Origin: an uncultured Chlorobiota bacterium
Lineage (GTDB): Bacteria > Bacteroidota > Ignavibacteria > UBA10030 > UBA6906
Direction of reading: 5' to 3'
DNA length: 64,000 bases
NCBI GenBank assembly: GCA_900696645.1
Contig: CAADGV010000009.1
Coordinates: 1-64,000, forward strand
The stretch's first letter is position 1; every line of letters begins with the position of its first letter. The notes below the pieces were generated by a model that was given only the letters and a program-made list of their open reading frames with translations, searched no databases and was not told where the DNA came from. Shown here piece after piece: positions 16,625-26,147 of the stretch. The translations under genes and the position numbers were made by a program.

Positions 16625-17944
16625 ATGTCTAATCCGGACACGCTGCAGTTGCATTCCCTTCAGGAAGAAAACCGCCGCCTCCGGCGCGCCGTCGAAGAAC
16701 TTTCCATTCTCAACGATCTTGCCGGTGCAATCAGCGCGTCGCTCAACTCGCAGGAAATTATGCAGACGATTGTCCGGCGTTCGCTGCGTGCATTGAACGC
16801 CGAGCAGGGTCTTGTAACACTTGTTGAAGAGCAGGCGGATAGTTCCATGAAAACGCTCATCCGCGCAAACGTCAGTTCTTCCGCTCACGAGGAATTCCAC
16901 GTCAACCAGGCTCTTGTCGGTTGGATGCAGTTGAACAAGAAGCCGCTTCTGCTCAACGAGCCGCATAACGATCAGCGCTTTCGCGGCGTGAAGTGGGATC
17001 TTTCGGTAAAGACTCTCCTCTGTGTTCCGATGATGAACAAAGGGGCATTGAAAGGCGTGTTAACCGTCTTCAACAAGAAGGACGGAAAGCTTTTCTCGGA
17101 CGAGGATCAGCGGCTGTTGACGATTATTGCCGCGCAATCGGCTCAAGTGATTGAGAATGCACGGTTGAATGAGCGTGAAAAAGCGGCGGAGGCGGAGAGG
17201 ATTGTCCTCGAAGCGGAGAATACCCGCAAGACAAAGGAGCTTGAAGATGCCCGCACATTGCAACTCTCGATGCTGCCGGGAGAAATCCCGCAACTCCCCG
17301 AATATGATATAGCGGTGTACATTCGAACGGCAACCGAAGTGGGGGGCGACTACTATGACTTCAGCGTTGCCTCCGACGGCGCCCTGGATGTAGCGCTCGG
17401 CGATGCAACAGGTCACGGAATGCAGGCCGGCACCGTTGTGACGCTGATGAAGGGCCTGTTCGCGCTCGATGCCCCGCGTGCCGATATCCGGAGTTTCTTC
17501 AATCATTGCAGCCGCGCCATCAAGCAAATCAGGCTGGGAAGAATGCTGATGGGTTTTCTGCTTGTCCGCTTGAAGGATAGCAGTATTTCACTTGCAAATG
17601 CCGGCATGCCACCGGTGTTTCTCTACAAAAAGAAAACCGGCTCCGTTGAAGAAATCCAGCTTAAAGGAATGCCGCTCGGGGCAATGAAGGATTTCGTGTA
17701 CTCTGTGCACGAAACACGATTTGAGGTTGGCGACACGCTCCTGCTTTTGACCGACGGGCTTCCCGAGCAGAAAAATAGTCGGGGCGAAATGTTCGATTAC
17801 GGCAAAGTGGAGGAGATGCTTGCAGAGACGGCTGCCGAATCATCCGGCGAAATCATCAACCGGCTTGTTGCTGCCTGCGAGTCATGGATGACCGGAGTGG
17901 CACAAGCGGATGATATTACTTTTGTCGTCATTCAAAAGAAGTAA
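16625..17944 (+). CDS. GAF-domain SpoIIE/RsbU-type serine phosphatase
   Basis: This 439-residue cytoplasmic protein has a short N-terminal coiled coil (about 8-25), a GAF domain (about 27-165), a coiled-coil linker (about 175-200) and a PP2C/SpoIIE phosphatase domain (about 205-437). Metal-binding acidic motifs are present: VGGDYYDF, LGDATGHGMQAG, LLTDGLPE and AQADDITFVVI. It should dephosphorylate a phospho-STAS antagonist, most simply the product of the gene 50 bp upstream. A GTG at 16622 and the ATG at 16625 are both possible starts; no strong ribosome site decides between them. Confidence 0.9.
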   Translation: MSNPDTLQLHSLQEENRRLRRAVEELSILNDLAGAISASLNSQEIMQTIVRRSLRALNAEQGLVTLVEEQADSSMKTLIRANVSSSAHEEFHVNQALVGWMQLNKKPLLLNEPHNDQRFRGVKWDLSVKTLLCVPMMNKGALKGVLTVFNKKDGKLFSDEDQRLLTIIAAQSAQVIENARLNEREKAAEAERIVLEAENTRKTKELEDARTLQLSMLPGEIPQLPEYDIAVYIRTATEVGGDYYDFSVASDGALDVALGDATGHGMQAGTVVTLMKGLFALDAPRADIRSFFNHCSRAIKQIRLGRMLMGFLLVRLKDSSISLANAGMPPVFLYKKKTGSVEEIQLKGMPLGAMKDFVYSVHETRFEVGDTLLLLTDGLPEQKNSRGEMFDYGKVEEMLAETAAESSGEIINRLVAACESWMTGVAQADDITFVVIQKK

Positions 17945-18017
17945 GTACAGGGCAGCGTCGATCACAGATTGACTCGGCCGTTCACATGCTCTTTGAACTA
18001 AAGGGAATCACTGCATC

Positions 18018-18776
18018 ATGCACATGCGTCTTGTTCGAGTCAAGGTGAAAACCGATATGGTTTCTGAGCTTGCCCGTCTGTATGAGAACAGGATTATTCC
18101 CGCGCTTGAACACGTGAAGGGATGCCGGTACGCGGGCCTGATGCAGAGTGCCCGTCAACCCGATGAATGCCTCTCGTTGACACTATGGAACTCCGAGACC
18201 GATGCCCGCGAGTACGAACAAAGCGGCGTGTTCATATCCCTCCTCGATGAATCAAGGACCTATTTTCTTGAGTCATCCGACTTCAAAATCCAACTTTCCG
18301 ATAATCTGACACTTGAGTATGTACCGGTTCCCGAGGAGCCTGTTGTCAGTACATTTGCAGTAGCTGCTGCTGGAACATCGGACGACGATGTATCTGCAAC
18401 GGCCGGAAGTATCTGGGTGAGAATAGTCTCGCTGAAACTGCGTCCCGATTCGGCAGGTGCATTCAAACAGGACTATATCGCCCGCGTGATTCCGGCTCTG
18501 CGGTCGGTCCGCGGATGCCGGTATGCCTATCTTACTGAGCGTGCAGACCAGCCGAACGAAGTAATCTCCGTGACAAGCTGGGCTTCCCGGCAAGATGCGG
18601 AGGCGTATGAACGAAGCGGCCTCTTCGTGAAACTCCTCGAATCCCAACAACATCTTCTCTCGGAACTGTACCAGTGGAAGAAATCGCATGAGCGGACAGA
18701 CAACGTGGATGTGACAACAAGCGAGGATGTTGCCGTTGAACACTACAATGTTGTTGTCGGCAGGAGTTTCACATGA
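18018..18776 (+). CDS. Tandem ABM (antibiotic biosynthesis monooxygenase-like) domain protein
   Basis: This 252-residue protein is made of two similar ferredoxin-like alpha/beta-barrel domains (about 1-95 and 132-225). Each has the same landmarks: VKVKTDMVSELARLYEN, then IIPALEHVKGCRYA in the first, and VIPALRSVRGCRYA in the second. ABM domains form dimeric barrels, so the tandem copy may mimic a dimer in one chain. Many ABM proteins are not monooxygenases, and no cofactor residues can be assigned. The stop overlaps the next start by four bases. The series of overlapping genes suggests a signalling rather than a metabolic role. Confidence 0.78.
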   Translation: MHMRLVRVKVKTDMVSELARLYENRIIPALEHVKGCRYAGLMQSARQPDECLSLTLWNSETDAREYEQSGVFISLLDESRTYFLESSDFKIQLSDNLTLEYVPVPEEPVVSTFAVAAAGTSDDDVSATAGSIWVRIVSLKLRPDSAGAFKQDYIARVIPALRSVRGCRYAYLTERADQPNEVISVTSWASRQDAEAYERSGLFVKLLESQQHLLSELYQWKKSHERTDNVDVTTSEDVAVEHYNVVVGRSFT

Positions 18777-19135
18777 ACGAAGGAATGGCTCCGGAGCGGA
18801 TGATCTCTCTTGAAACAATTACGCAAAGCATCGAGCATCTGGAAAGTGTTCAGAGGAAGAGCGTACGTCCGGGGGATTGCGTGATTGTTGCGACCTGCAA
18901 CTCCACGTATTCCCTCAAGGCCCGGGATGACGGAAGTTACTTCGTTTCGGGAGGGTGGTTCGACAGGATGAGTTCGGTTCCGCTACGCGTGCGGGTAAAC
19001 GGATGCACATGGGGCGGCTGCATCATCAATGTGGATATCGTTGCTGCAGTGGGTTTGTGTCTGGAGTTCAGTAATCGCGTGACCACAAGCCCCATTCGGA
19101 AGATCGTTGTGATATCGAAAGAAAGACAGAATTGA
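18773..19135 (+). CDS. Conserved hypothetical protein, 120 residues
   Basis: The start overlaps the ABM-protein stop (ATGA), which indicates translational coupling. The core runs from VRPGDCVIVATCNSTYSL through VSGGWFDRM to VNGCTWGGCIINVDIVAA. Its small-residue and beta-strand-rich pattern suggests a compact beta fold. Four cysteines are visible but not in a metal-binding spacing I recognise. There is no signal peptide or membrane segment. I do not recognise a characterised family. Its place between the ABM and cyclase-like genes ties it to that group. Confidence 0.72.
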   Translation: MNEGMAPERMISLETITQSIEHLESVQRKSVRPGDCVIVATCNSTYSLKARDDGSYFVSGGWFDRMSSVPLRVRVNGCTWGGCIINVDIVAAVGLCLEFSNRVTTSPIRKIVVISKERQN

Positions 19136-19144
19136 GGATCGGGC

Positions 19145-20215
19145 ATGCAATCCGACATTGAGCAGGGGTATCTGGTTCTTGTAGATATCTCCGGGTTCAC
19201 ACCCTTTGTTGCTGAAAGCGAGCTGGACCATTCGCAGGCAATTCTCAGTGAAATCCTGAATCTCATTATTCGTAATCTCACACCTGCATTGACCATAGCC
19301 GAAATCGAAGGAGATGCAGTCTTCGCGTATGCCTCACGCAAGAAACTTCCCCGCGGCGAGACCCTGCTGGAGATTGTCGAGGCGACGTATGTGGCATTCC
19401 GGGACAAACGTGAATCATCGCGACGGATGGCAACATGCAGATGCAAAGCGTGTCAGATGATACCCGGTCTCGACCTGAAATTCATCGCCCACTATGGCGA
19501 GTACATACAGCAGAGCATTGAAGGGAAACAAAAGCCGCTAGGGTCATGCGTCAACTTGATTCATAGACTGCTGAAGAACAAAGTCAACGAGGCCACGGGA
19601 TGGCGTGGCTATGCCCTGTTCACCGACCAGAGTTTGCAGAGCATGGATGTACACCCGATCAACGTCCATACACAAGTCGAAACATACGAGCATCTCGGAG
19701 ACGTTACCACCTACTGTGTCAATCTGGACGATCGGTACAAAGAACTCACCGACGAGCGGAGGGTGTTTTTGCGGCCGGAAGATGCCGATGTCGTGATCAC
19801 GGCGAGTTTTCCGGTTTCACCACCCGACCTGTGGGTGTGGCTGAATGATTCCGAGAAGCGCACGAGTTGGAGAATCGGGTCGGAGTGGCACTCGGGAGAG
19901 CGGCCGGACGGCCGGACAGAACGTGGTGCGCGCAACCACTGTTCCAACAGCGACGTGGTAGAGCTTATACGCGACTGGCGTCCATTCAGTTATTACACTG
20001 TCGACCTCCTCAAGCCACCCATGAATTTAACCTCGACAACAGCACTGGAGGCTCTGCCCGACGGTACCCGGCTCACCAATACGTTCCGGTTCAATGGCAG
20101 GCTGCCGCGATGGGTTTGCCGCATTTTGTGCAAACTCGCTGTTGGCAGGGGAATGAAAATGAAACAAAGCCTCGAGGTATTAGGGCGCCTTCTTTCAGAG
20201 AAAGAGAAAACATGA
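19145..20215 (+). CDS. DUF2652 protein: adenylate/guanylate cyclase-like domain plus SRPBCC-like domain
   Basis: This is a 356-residue soluble protein. The N-terminal half (about 5-190) starts YLVLVDISGFTPFV and continues EIEGDAVFAY, the two metal-binding aspartate regions of class III nucleotide cyclases, as in the DUF2652 family. The insertion ATCRCKACQMIPGLDLKF carries three cysteines. The C-terminal half (about 215-350) looks like an SRPBCC/START-like lipid-binding fold (VSPPDLWVWLNDSEKR). Whether it makes cyclic nucleotides is unproven, since transition-state residues cannot be placed with confidence. The stop overlaps the kinase start by four bases, so the two products are probably made together. 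Confidence 0.82.
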   Translation: MQSDIEQGYLVLVDISGFTPFVAESELDHSQAILSEILNLIIRNLTPALTIAEIEGDAVFAYASRKKLPRGETLLEIVEATYVAFRDKRESSRRMATCRCKACQMIPGLDLKFIAHYGEYIQQSIEGKQKPLGSCVNLIHRLLKNKVNEATGWRGYALFTDQSLQSMDVHPINVHTQVETYEHLGDVTTYCVNLDDRYKELTDERRVFLRPEDADVVITASFPVSPPDLWVWLNDSEKRTSWRIGSEWHSGERPDGRTERGARNHCSNSDVVELIRDWRPFSYYTVDLLKPPMNLTSTTALEALPDGTRLTNTFRFNGRLPRWVCRILCKLAVGRGMKMKQSLEVLGRLLSEKEKT

Positions 20216-22908
20216 TTGGTCAAACCATTTCTCACTTAAATATTATCGACAAGTTAGGCGAAGGCGGCATGGGCGTTGTCTACAAAGCCCAAGACACCAA
20301 ACTCGACCGGCTTGTGGCGCTCAAGTTTTTGCCGCCCCATCTGAATACAAGTGAGGCCGAGCAAGAACGATTTCTGCAGGAGGCAAAAGCAGCATCGGCA
20401 CTGAACCATCCGCACGTGTGTAACATTCACGCCATCGGCGAGCATGAAGGACCCGCCTACGCTGGGGCTCTGGCGGGCAAGCAGAGCTTCATCGACATGG
20501 AATTCGTTGAGGGAGAAACGTTGCGGAAGAGGATTGCAGGCGGCATTTTGAAGGTTGATGAGGCAATCGGTTATGCCATCCAGATCGGCGAAGCGTTGCA
20601 TGAGGCGCACTCAAAGGGAATTGTCCATCGGGACATCAAGTGCGAGAACATCATGATCAACACCCGAAATCAGATCAAGGTGATGGATTTCGGATTGGCG
20701 AAATTGAAAGGCTCGCTCAAACTGACGAAGGCATCCTCCACTGTTGGTACTCTTGCCTATATGGCTCCGGAACAGATTCAAGGGGGCGAAGTCGATGGTC
20801 GATCGGATATCTTCTCGTTCGGCGTTGTGTTGTTTGAAATGTTGACAGGCAAACTCCCCTTCCGCGGTGAGCACGACGCGGCAGTGATGTATTCCATTCT
20901 CAATGAGGAACCGGAGCCGCTCCAAAAATATCTCCCCGACCCGCCGCCGGAGATTTCTCACATCATCAGCAAGTCGCTCGAAAAGAATCCCGACGACAGG
21001 TACCAATCGGTTGCGGATATGACCGTCGATCTTCGTCGCATGAAAAGGGACTCGTCGAGAGTGTCGCGAACGATTTCACAGCCTCCGCCATCCCAATCTG
21101 AACAACCTTCTGCGACTCAATCGGTTCACGGGCGACAATTCCTGAGCAAGAAAACTCGCGCCGGAATCGCTGGAGGAGTTGTCGTGCTGATTGCGGCTGC
21201 CCTCTTTCTGACCAAACCGTGGCAAGCGGAGACGGAAAGCGCCGGACCGAAGAAACTGGCGGTACTTCCTTTTGAGAACCTCGGTGACTCGGAGAAAGAG
21301 TATTTTGCTGACGGCATTACCGATGAAATCACCAGCCGGCTTTCGCGCCTGTCGGGACTCGGGGTCATCGCACGATCAAGCGCACGGGAATACAAGAAAT
21401 CAGCAAAGAGCATCAAGCAGATCGGAGAGGAACTCGGGGTGAATTATGTTCTCATGGGGACTGTGCGCTGGTCGGGAGGTGCCGATCAGCGTGTCCGCGT
21501 GAACCCGGAGTTGATCAACGTGAGCACGGCGCTTCAGACCTGGTCGCAAGCATTCGAGGCAACATTCTCCGATGCATTCAAGATCCAATCCGATGTGGCA
21601 TCAGAAGTTGCCCGTGCGCTTGACGTTCAGCTCCTTCGGGATGAGAAGGAAAAGCTCACGGGAAAACTCACAGACAATGCCCAAGCCTACGACTATTATC
21701 TCAAGGGGCGGGAGTATGAGAATCGTTCCTCGTCGCGTGCCGACCGGGAAATCGCCGTCGAACAATACGAACGCGCTATCGCCCTCGATCCTTCTTTTGC
21801 AGGGGCGTATGCGAGGTTGGCCGCCGCACACGCGAGCATGTACTGGTTCTTCTATGATCGCTCGAAAGAGCGCGTTGAGAAGGCCAGAGTTGCAGGCGAA
21901 AAAGCCCTCACTCTTGCCCCGAATCTCTCCGAGGCACACGAGGCAATGGGGTGGTATCACTATCATACGCGGCTTGATTACGCAGCCGCCATCAAGGAGT
22001 TCTCCATTGCCCTTGAGCTGGATCCGAACAACTCCGAAGTGTGGTACGGCATGGCGGCAGTGTTCCGCAGGCAGGGAAACATACGCGAGTCGCTCACTTA
22101 TTGGTACAAGGTCGTTGCCGTCAATCCGCGGGCTCCCGAAATAGAACGTCAATTGGGAGAAACACTGACGCTGGAGAGGCAATATGCCGATGCGGATGAA
22201 CGCTTTGCAAAAAGCATCCGCCTTGCTCCGGACAACGGCACTGCATACGGACAGCGCGCCCTCAACTATCTCTTGTGGAGGGGCGACATTCGTGCGGCAA
22301 CTGAAGTCATCACGGAGGGTAAGCGGTACAGTCGGCCGGAATCAAGCGAAGACTTGCTTCTTCTCTATTTGGATTACAAGACATCCCTCATTCAGGGAGA
22401 CTACAAAACGGCGGAGAGCGCTGTTGGTCGAATGGCATCTGCGGACGGCCTCAATAACCAGTTTGTGTTTCATCCGAAATCTCTTCTGCTTGCCCATTCC
22501 GCCGCGCTGCGCGGCGCAACGGCACAAGCTCGGACACTCTACCAAGAGGCACTTCTGATAGCGGAGAAACGCCTGAAGCAGGCACCCGAAGATGAGCGGG
22601 TGCATAGTGCTTTAGGGCTCGCCTATGCCGGCCTCGGTAGGAAAGATGAGGCAATTCGCTCGGCACTGAAGGGCGTTGAACTTCTTCCTGTTGAGAAAGA
22701 AGCATGGCGCGGAAGCTACCGGATGATGAATCTTGCGCAAGTCTATACGATGGTCGGCGAACATGAGAAAGCAGTTGACCTGCTGGAACGGCTTCTCTCA
22801 ATTCCGTCGGACCTGTCCGCACAGTATGTGAAGCTCGACCCGACGTGGAAACCGTTGAGGGAGAACGCACGGTTTCAGAAGCTTGTGAAAGGGAATGAGG
22901 GCAAATGA
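20212..22908 (+). CDS. Membrane-anchored Ser/Thr protein kinase with TolB-like and TPR domains
   Basis: This protein has 898 residues from the ATG at 20212, which overlaps the preceding stop. The kinase domain (about 8-280) has GEGGMGVVYKAQ, VALKFLP, the catalytic loop HRDIKCENIM, DFGLAK and GTLAYMAPEQ, all intact. A single membrane span (about 314-334) follows. The outer part has a TolB-like segment (about 345-485, KLAVLPFENLGDSEK) and some ten TPR-like repeats (about 490-890). This architecture is common in FCB and acidobacterial receptor kinases. The longer frame back to 19867 lacks a start signal. The kinase may phosphorylate neighbouring cyclase-like or STAS proteins, but that is inference. 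Confidence 0.93.
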   Translation: MIGQTISHLNIIDKLGEGGMGVVYKAQDTKLDRLVALKFLPPHLNTSEAEQERFLQEAKAASALNHPHVCNIHAIGEHEGPAYAGALAGKQSFIDMEFVEGETLRKRIAGGILKVDEAIGYAIQIGEALHEAHSKGIVHRDIKCENIMINTRNQIKVMDFGLAKLKGSLKLTKASSTVGTLAYMAPEQIQGGEVDGRSDIFSFGVVLFEMLTGKLPFRGEHDAAVMYSILNEEPEPLQKYLPDPPPEISHIISKSLEKNPDDRYQSVADMTVDLRRMKRDSSRVSRTISQPPPSQSEQPSATQSVHGRQFLSKKTRAGIAGGVVVLIAAALFLTKPWQAETESAGPKKLAVLPFENLGDSEKEYFADGITDEITSRLSRLSGLGVIARSSAREYKKSAKSIKQIGEELGVNYVLMGTVRWSGGADQRVRVNPELINVSTALQTWSQAFEATFSDAFKIQSDVASEVARALDVQLLRDEKEKLTGKLTDNAQAYDYYLKGREYENRSSSRADREIAVEQYERAIALDPSFAGAYARLAAAHASMYWFFYDRSKERVEKARVAGEKALTLAPNLSEAHEAMGWYHYHTRLDYAAAIKEFSIALELDPNNSEVWYGMAAVFRRQGNIRESLTYWYKVVAVNPRAPEIERQLGETLTLERQYADADERFAKSIRLAPDNGTAYGQRALNYLLWRGDIRAATEVITEGKRYSRPESSEDLLLLYLDYKTSLIQGDYKTAESAVGRMASADGLNNQFVFHPKSLLLAHSAALRGATAQARTLYQEALLIAEKRLKQAPEDERVHSALGLAYAGLGRKDEAIRSALKGVELLPVEKEAWRGSYRMMNLAQVYTMVGEHEKAVDLLERLLSIPSDLSAQYVKLDPTWKPLRENARFQKLVKGNEGK

Positions 22909-24641
22909 TCGGAAAAACTTCTCATGATCAAAGTAAATCAACGGGGTATTGTATGCGCACGAATCTGCACCGCTCGACCACAGTACTGACATTCATTCTT
23001 CTCATCACGTATCCGCCCGCCCATGCCGATGAGCAGAATCGCAGCGGCTCACATGAAGTGTTAATGTCACTGTTTCGTGAGTTTCGTGCCCTTGCGCATC
23101 CAGCATTGCCGGACGGCGTCCCCGACTACACCGCGGCGACAATGGCCGCAACGCATCGCAAGCTGCAAGCTCTTCAGCAAAGACTCACATCAATTGATCC
23201 AAGCCCATGGCCACTTGAACATCAGGTTGACTACGAACTCCTTCGCGCCGAAATGAATGGCCTTGATTTTTCCATACGTGTGCTTCAGCCGTGGGCACGT
23301 GACCCGGCGTACTATGCAATCGTCTGGCCTGATCAAAGCGATACCCCCGCGCACGAAGGCCCAACAAGTCACGCGGCCATCGAGCTCTGGATGTACACAT
23401 TCCCGCTGTCCAAGACGGATGAGGCGAAGCTTGTAAAGCAACTGAAGGTGATAACCCCGCTTCTCCAGCAAGCACGCATCAACCTGACAGGCAACGCACG
23501 CGATCTCTGGATCACAGGCATCAAGAACATACGCGATCAGGTCGGCGATTTGGATGAACTGGCGAGGAAAACGGTGACGGCGGGCCGTGAGTTCAAGAAA
23601 GTCCTTGCCGAAGCGCGTGCAGCAACGGTCAGTTTTGCGGAATGGCTGGAGCAGCAAGCTCCTTCCAAAACCGGCCCGTCGGGAATCGGCAAGGACGCGT
23701 ACACGTGGCACCTGCAGAATGTCCTGCTCATTCCCATGACGTGGGAGGAGGAGGAGATGCTGCTGAAACGCGAGCTCGACCGCTCGTATGCCATGTTGAG
23801 TCTGGAGCGCCACCGCAATCGAAACCTCCCTCCGATTCAGCCGGTATCATCCCCCGCCGAATATGATCAACGGGCGGATGCATCTGTCAGGAAGCTGATG
23901 GACTTCCTGAAGAATCAGGGCATCCTCACGGTCAAGCCATACATGGAGCCGGAACTGCGGAAGCACCTCGGAGGCTACAGGCCGCCGGAGAAGCGGAACT
24001 TCTTTACCAACGTCATGCATCTTGAGCCAGCCGTGTTGTACACGCACCTCGTTCACTGGTTCGAGACGGCAATGATGCGGGATGAACCGCACCCGAACCC
24101 GATGCGACGTGACGCCCTACTCTACAACATCTGGATGAGCCGTTCGGAGGGGTTTGCAACGGGAGTGGAGGAGATGTTCATGCACGCCGGACTGTACGAC
24201 GACAACCCGCGTGCACGAGAGCTGGTGTGGATCATGTTAGCGTTCCGCTGCGCGAGGGGTCTCGCGTCATTATACGCACACGCAAACGAAATCACACTCG
24301 AAGAAGCCCGTGCGTATCAAATCGAGTGGACACCGCGCGGTTGGGCAGGCGAGGATCTGAGCCTTGTCGGCGGTGAACAACATCTGTATCTGCGCCAGCC
24401 GGGCTACGGCACAATCTACGTCACTGGCAAATACCTGATCGAGCGGCTCATCGCCGACCGCAGCCGTCAACTCGGCGATGCGTTCAAGCTCAAGACTTTC
24501 TTCGACGAGATGTACGGTGTCGGTATGATACCCGTCTCGCTCATACGCTGGCAGATGACGGGGCTGGATGATGAGATGAAGATGATAAGGAATAATGCGG
24601 CACGGTTTCTAAAACTTGAGGAGGACAAACCCAAACAGTGA
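22905..24641 (+). CDS. DUF885 family exported protein
   Basis: This is a 578-residue protein. The ATG at 22905 overlaps the kinase stop. An internal ATG at 22953 would give a cleaner signal peptide (MRTNLHRSTTVLTF ending near AHA), so either start may be used. The body matches DUF885, with the conserved segment SRSEGFATGVEEMFMHAGL near residue 410. DUF885 proteins are suspected metallopeptidases or hydrolases, but no activity is established and I see no HExxH motif. Being exported and co-translated with a receptor kinase, it may act in the periplasm on the sensed signal. Confidence 0.82.
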   Translation: MIGKTSHDQSKSTGYCMRTNLHRSTTVLTFILLITYPPAHADEQNRSGSHEVLMSLFREFRALAHPALPDGVPDYTAATMAATHRKLQALQQRLTSIDPSPWPLEHQVDYELLRAEMNGLDFSIRVLQPWARDPAYYAIVWPDQSDTPAHEGPTSHAAIELWMYTFPLSKTDEAKLVKQLKVITPLLQQARINLTGNARDLWITGIKNIRDQVGDLDELARKTVTAGREFKKVLAEARAATVSFAEWLEQQAPSKTGPSGIGKDAYTWHLQNVLLIPMTWEEEEMLLKRELDRSYAMLSLERHRNRNLPPIQPVSSPAEYDQRADASVRKLMDFLKNQGILTVKPYMEPELRKHLGGYRPPEKRNFFTNVMHLEPAVLYTHLVHWFETAMMRDEPHPNPMRRDALLYNIWMSRSEGFATGVEEMFMHAGLYDDNPRARELVWIMLAFRCARGLASLYAHANEITLEEARAYQIEWTPRGWAGEDLSLVGGEQHLYLRQPGYGTIYVTGKYLIERLIADRSRQLGDAFKLKTFFDEMYGVGMIPVSLIRWQMTGLDDEMKMIRNNAARFLKLEEDKPKQ

Positions 24642-25795
24642 AAGCCAAATCCATCGAAGGCAACTCGCCTGAAGAAATCCGCTCAGCTCTGCAGCAAGCT
24701 ACGGCTGACGGGTTCTCACCAACATTGGCCATCGTATTCATATCCATCAAACAAGATCGGGAAGCTGTCTGTGAAATCCTGAAGAAAGAAAACATTGATT
24801 TCATCGGCGCTACGTCTTCCGGAGAGTTCATCAACGGGCATCAGAGCCAGGGTGCAATAGCCATAATGCTTCTGGACATCAGCAGGGATCATTACTCCAT
24901 TTGCTTTGAGGATACTCATGATAAGGATTTGGCCGATGCCGCCAAAGAGGTAACCGATATATCGTTGTCAAAATTCAAGAACCCGGCGTTTGTTCTTTGC
25001 AGCACGTGTTTGTCGGTAAAAGGGGAGATGTATGACGGCGTGACATTGATTCAGAGTATTCAACGCAACGCAGGAAACGACGCGGAGATTTTCGGAGGCA
25101 TGGCCGGAGATGACGGCACGCTAACCGGCACTTATGTCTTTACGGGCAACCAGTCAACCGATGAGGGTTTCGCGGTGCTGATACTGGACAATGACCGTAT
25201 CCGCGTGCGCGGGGTGGCCGTGTCGGGCTGGAAACCTCTGGGCACAGTCAGAACGGTGACCAAATGTGAAGATGGCTGGATGTACTCGATTGATGGTAAG
25301 CAGGCACTGGAAATGTATTTGCGCTACCTTGGTGAGTCTCTTCACAACACAGATGGAGAGCAGAAGAACTTCGTTGAGGAAATCAGCTTCTACTATCCTT
25401 TTCTTGCACTTGATGACGGCGACCCTGTTCTGCGGACACCCATGGCGGTGGACAGAGAGAAGAATGCCATCAAGCTTGACTTTCCCATACCCGAAGGGAA
25501 GCAGTTGCAGTTCACCATGCCGCCCGATTTTGACATTGTGGAGACTGTCCTGAACCATGCAACTGCAATGAAGGCGAAGAATGATTCGGGGGCCGATGCC
25601 TTGTTGATCTTCTCATGCCTCGGCAGGTTGAGTGCATTGGGGCCCATGGTGCAACAGGAAAACGAAGGGCTGCAAGAAATATGGAAAGCGCCGATGGCTG
25701 GATTTTTCAGCTATGGCGAATACGGCAAGGATATCAACGGAAAACATGGACTTCATTCCACCACTTGCAGTTGGGTGGCGTTGAAAGAAAAATAA
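24638..25795 (+). CDS. FIST-domain sensor protein (copy 1)
   Basis: This is a 385-residue protein with a GTG start overlapping the previous stop, behind a strong GAGGAGG. It carries FIST_N (about 20-210) and FIST_C (about 215-365), a two-part small-ligand sensor usually tied to signalling proteins. Landmarks are IGATSSGEFING, FGGMAGDDGTLTG and FFSYGEYGK near the end. There is no membrane span. A second FIST gene lies at 26148, with a broken EthD gene between them. A histidine kinase follows, so the FIST proteins may feed a signal to it. Confidence 0.9.
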   Translation: MKAKSIEGNSPEEIRSALQQATADGFSPTLAIVFISIKQDREAVCEILKKENIDFIGATSSGEFINGHQSQGAIAIMLLDISRDHYSICFEDTHDKDLADAAKEVTDISLSKFKNPAFVLCSTCLSVKGEMYDGVTLIQSIQRNAGNDAEIFGGMAGDDGTLTGTYVFTGNQSTDEGFAVLILDNDRIRVRGVAVSGWKPLGTVRTVTKCEDGWMYSIDGKQALEMYLRYLGESLHNTDGEQKNFVEEISFYYPFLALDDGDPVLRTPMAVDREKNAIKLDFPIPEGKQLQFTMPPDFDIVETVLNHATAMKAKNDSGADALLIFSCLGRLSALGPMVQQENEGLQEIWKAPMAGFFSYGEYGKDINGKHGLHSTTCSWVALKEK

Positions 25796-25822
25796 TCTCC
25801 AACCATAAACATTCAGGCGAGC

Positions 25823-26126
25823 ATGATCAAGGCAACAGTGTTATACAGGCATCCCGCCTGCAGATGCATTTGAGAAATACTACCACCAGACGCATCTACC
25901 GCTGGTGGCCAAAGTTACAGGCATTGCAAAAGGAGAATACACGAAGTTCCTGCCGAATCCCGATGGTTCAGCTCCGGCGTATTACCGGATGGCTGAACTC
26001 TATTTCGCAGGACCTGCCGAGATGCAGCAGACATTGGGTTCTCCGGAAAGCAAAGCTACCACTGCCGACCTTGCCAATTTTGCAACCGGCGGTGTAACCA
26101 TCATTGTGGGAATAGTTGAAAACTGA
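25823..26126 (+). pseudogene. EthD-family gene disrupted by a single-base frameshift
   Basis: From ATG 25823 the frame reads MIKATVLY and then runs into a stop at 25871-25873. Skipping the A at 25847 restores a frame reading GIPPADAFEKYYHQTHLPL, then AGPAEMQQTLGSPESK, and FATGGVTIIVGIVEN to a TGA at 26126. That gives a normal EthD protein of about 100 residues. EthD proteins are small dimeric alpha/beta-barrels related to the ABM fold. A 1-bp insertion in a recent gene, or a consensus error, fits best. It sits between two FIST genes in the same operon. Confidence 0.75.
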
Positions 26127-26147
26127 TTTCAGGAGACAGATGCCGAC

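Noticed and set aside
19867-20211. N-terminal extension of the Ser/Thr kinase
   Set aside because: It overlaps the cyclase-like gene by 350 bp and lacks a start signal; the ATG at 20212 gives a normal kinase N-terminus and a four-base overlap.
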